DNA from: an uncultured Acidimicrobiales bacterium
GTDB lineage: Bacteria; Actinomycetota; Acidimicrobiia; Acidimicrobiales; SHLQ01
Assembly: GCA_938023735.1 (NCBI GenBank)
Contig: CALJDK010000152.1
Coordinates: 1-33,527 of the forward strand
Length of the DNA: 33,527 nucleotides
Direction of reading: 5' to 3'
Positions 31,824 to 33,527 of this stretch are shown piece after piece; position 1 is the first letter of the stretch, and the number at the start of each line of letters is the position of its first letter. Below the pieces are notes generated by a model. It saw only the letters and a program-made list of their open reading frames with translations. It made no database searches and was not told the origin of the DNA. The position numbers and the translations under genes were made by a program.

Positions 31824-32630
31824 ATGACATCTGTTTCAGATCAGACGGAGAACCCACTCGATCTTTCGGGAAAGGTTGCCATCGTCACCGGCGGCACCAA
31901 AGGACTCGGCAAAGTCATCGCCCAGACGCTGATGGCGGCAGGTGTTCAGGTAATGATCTGCGCCCGAAACGAACCCGAAGAGCCGATCACTTCGGGCGAT
32001 ACCACCGCAGCATTTTGTGCCGCCGACGTACGTGACCCCGAACAGATTGAGGCCGTTGTCGCTGCCACGGTCGAAGCGTTTGGCCGCGTGGACATTCTCG
32101 TCAACAACGCCGGCGGTGCTCCCCTCGCCGACTCGGCCACCGTGTCGCCCAGGTTCAACGCCGCCATCATCGCCCTCAACCTCACCGCTCCGATGACCTT
32201 CAGCCAGGCGTTCCACCAACAGGTCACCTCTCAAGACCCCGTCGGCGATCCCGTCATCATCAACATCTCGAGCGTCAGCGGCACCCGCCCCAACCCGCAC
32301 GGCGCGGCGTACGGTGCCGCCAAGGCCGGGCTGAACAACCTCACCCAAACCCTGGCCCACGAGTGGGGCCCCAACATCCGGGTGCTCGGCGTGGTCGTGG
32401 GCCTGATCCTCACGGCCGAGGGCAGCGACTACTACGGCGACGAAGAAGGCGCCGCTGCCGTTGGCCAGGTGTTACCACTCAAGCGCATGGGCGACCCCCA
32501 AGAAGTTGCCGACGTCATTCGGTTCCTGGTGTCATCCCAAGCTCGCTGGATGACCGGCACCAACGTCGAAGTGCACGGCGGCGGCGAGGGCGCCAGCTAC
32601 CTCGCCGCGTCGACCGCAGATCTGCCGTAG
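31824..32630 (+). CDS. Short-chain dehydrogenase/reductase divergent from ipdA
   Basis: The 268-residue SDR from ATG 31824 has VAIVTGGTKGLGKVIA as cofactor loop, VNNAGG, a catalytic Ser in INISSVSG, and YGAAKAG with Tyr and Lys. MICARNEPEE after the second strand, with Arg, suggests NADP(H). An in-frame TTG at 31797 would overlap the operator region and has no ribosome site. Sharing a promoter region with ipdABC points to the same pathway, for example oxidation of a hydroxyacyl-CoA ring intermediate, but the sequence does not look specifically like IpdF. A hairpin follows 62 bases after the stop. Confidence 0.9.
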   Translation: MTSVSDQTENPLDLSGKVAIVTGGTKGLGKVIAQTLMAAGVQVMICARNEPEEPITSGDTTAAFCAADVRDPEQIEAVVAATVEAFGRVDILVNNAGGAPLADSATVSPRFNAAIIALNLTAPMTFSQAFHQQVTSQDPVGDPVIINISSVSGTRPNPHGAAYGAAKAGLNNLTQTLAHEWGPNIRVLGVVVGLILTAEGSDYYGDEEGAAAVGQVLPLKRMGDPQEVADVIRFLVSSQARWMTGTNVEVHGGGEGASYLAASTADLP

Positions 32631-32692
32631 TTCCGCCTGCTGTTCTCAAGCAACGCCTCGTTACTCACCAAGCCGCACGTACCGTAATTTGC

Positions 32693-32717
32693 GCCAGCCT
32701 TCTCGAATCAGGCTGGC
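32693..32717. terminator. Terminator hairpin after the SDR gene
   Basis: GCCAGCCT (32693-32700) pairs perfectly with AGGCTGGC (32710-32717) around a 9-base loop. It lies between convergent genes, 62 bases after the SDR stop and 48 bases before the stop of the secreted protein gene. No T-run is seen. Confidence 0.6.
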
Positions 32718-32765
32718 TCATCGAGGTCGAGGCAATGGCGGCCGGGTAATCCGCCGCCCGAAGAG

Positions 32766-33248
32766 CTAGTTCTTCTTTGGCCCGACGGCCACGAGCTTCA
32801 TAGTCAGTGATCCGCCAAGTCCATCGTCAAAGGCGGCCGACATCCCACCCGACACCTCACAGTGTTGCGAGTCGACGTTCTTCGGAAGACGCAAAGTGAG
32901 CTTTGCCGGGAGTTCCACGCCGCCCTCTGGCGCAAACCACTTTGCCTTCGACATCGCTTCGTCCGGAGAGGCGTCAGGCTCATTGCATGACCATGCGATG
33001 GCTATCTGGTCGACCTTCTCTACTCGCTTTGACTTGATGACGAGCATGACTTTTCTCTGATCGGCCGGCATTTCATCGGCCCAAACAGCTCCTGTCTCGG
33101 CGCTTTTGCCGATCCGCTCCTTGGCCACAACCGTCTTTGACCGCTTCTGGCCAACAGCCTGCACTGGAGCAGCACTGGCCAGAAGGAGGGCAATCGCCAT
33201 CAGGGCAACAGTGAGTTGGGTGAATTGGACAAGTACGTTGCGGCTCAC
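32766..33248 (-). CDS. Secreted protein of unknown function
   Basis: The 160-residue protein starts at GTG 33248 with GGAAGG six bases upstream. Residues 1-31 are a clear signal peptide (VALMAIALLLASAAPVQA, cut before VGQ). The mature part is small, has about 130 residues and carries two Cys (in WSCNEPD and QHCEVSG) that may form a disulfide. Strand-like segments such as RKVMLVIKSKRV and KLTLRLPK suggest a beta-sandwich. I recognise no family. It is flanked by a terminator on one side and by about 107 bases with no feature that I can see on the other. Confidence 0.75.
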   Translation of the reverse strand: MSRNVLVQFTQLTVALMAIALLLASAAPVQAVGQKRSKTVVAKERIGKSAETGAVWADEMPADQRKVMLVIKSKRVEKVDQIAIAWSCNEPDASPDEAMSKAKWFAPEGGVELPAKLTLRLPKNVDSQHCEVSGGMSAAFDDGLGGSLTMKLVAVGPKKN

Positions 33249-33355
33249 GATGGGCCTTCCAGAATGGTCGTCGATCTCAGCCCACGGTGCACGGGTTCAG
33301 CCGCACTGTCAAGAAAACCGCAGGTCAGGTGGGTGCGTAACTCGTAGCAGCGCTT

Positions 33356-33527
33356 CTAGCCCGCAGCTTCAAGCGACGCTCGCACGATCTCGTTGTTGGC
33401 ATTCACCACATCTTCGTGAAGCGGCGGCAGGGTGAATCCCCACAACGGCAGAGTGAACCCGCTGAACTGCTGGGCACCAAGCGGCCGACCGAGAAACCAC
33501 ACATGAAAGTGGCTCCCACCGTCGCCC
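33356..33527 (-). CDS. C-terminal part of a HIT-like (histidine triad) protein, cut by the window edge
   Basis: An open frame enters from the right edge and ends at TAG 33356, giving 56 residues. It reads GDGGSHFHVWFLGRP, in which SHFHVWF resembles the His-x-His end of the HIT motif, then LPLWGFTLPPLHEDV and a final helix NANNEIVRASLEAAG. HIT proteins are nucleotide hydrolases or transferases, but in this variant the third His is replaced by an aromatic residue, so it may belong to a related group. The start lies outside the window, so the length is unknown. Confidence 0.6.
   Translation of the reverse strand, partial: GDGGSHFHVWFLGRPLGAQQFSGFTLPLWGFTLPPLHEDVVNANNEIVRASLEAAG

Overview
This is a high-GC chromosomal segment with short gaps, many GTG/TTG starts and stop/start overlaps. 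It comes from an actinobacterium, and the class Acidimicrobiia is my best guess. Supporting signs are a 29-residue gene for ribosomal protein bL37 (described from mycobacterial ribosomes), an F420-type luciferase-like oxidoreductase, an ipdABC-type steroid-ring module, and secreted RTX proteins with Sec signal peptides. I see no tRNA, rRNA, CRISPR array, phage or IS element.

Left part (1-9450): DCC-type thiol-disulfide protein and bL37 on the minus strand, then a small membrane protein. An operon follows: a BMP-family nucleoside-binding lipoprotein, a strong hairpin, a double ABC ATPase, two permeases, a PHYHD1-like 2-oxoglutarate dioxygenase, adenosine deaminase and a gamma-glutamyltransferase-family enzyme. 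From the ATPase on, every stop overlaps the next start. The deaminase lacks about 95 internal residues.

Middle part (9450-17400): an acyl-CoA ligase/SDR pair on the minus strand, and a 16-bp tandem repeat in the divergent gap. Then come a two-subunit ADP-forming acyl-CoA synthetase and upp, and a DUF952 protein on the opposite strand. Next is an ECF sigma factor overlapped by a most unusual anti-sigma protein. It carries a zinc-finger anti-sigma head, one membrane segment, an extracellular region and a VanY/M15 peptidase domain with its metal ligands intact. A long hairpin ends this unit.

Right-middle (17400-24210, all minus): two tandem paralogues of a secreted DUF4038 glycosidase-like domain joined to RTX repeats, a hotdog thioesterase, a fusion of low-molecular-weight phosphatase with a cytosolic BtuF-like domain, a TrhA/hemolysin III protein, and a multi-pass membrane protein.

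Right part (24310-33527): an LLM oxidoreductase, an SDR and a broken alpha/beta hydrolase form one short plus-strand operon. After a lower-GC gap with a possible small zinc ribbon comes the minus-strand operon ipdA-ipdB-ipdC and two acyl-CoA dehydrogenases, which matches the actinobacterial pathway for the last steroid rings. It diverges from an SDR gene across a perfect TetR-type palindrome. A secreted unknown protein and the C-terminus of a HIT-like protein close the window.

The strongest candidates for something undescribed are the sigma/anti-sigma-peptidase pair, the phosphatase-BtuF fusion, and the nucleoside operon with its dioxygenase and internally deleted deaminase. Two genes with clean internal deletions in one window also raise the possibility of an assembly problem. 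All family assignments are by eye; no search was run.
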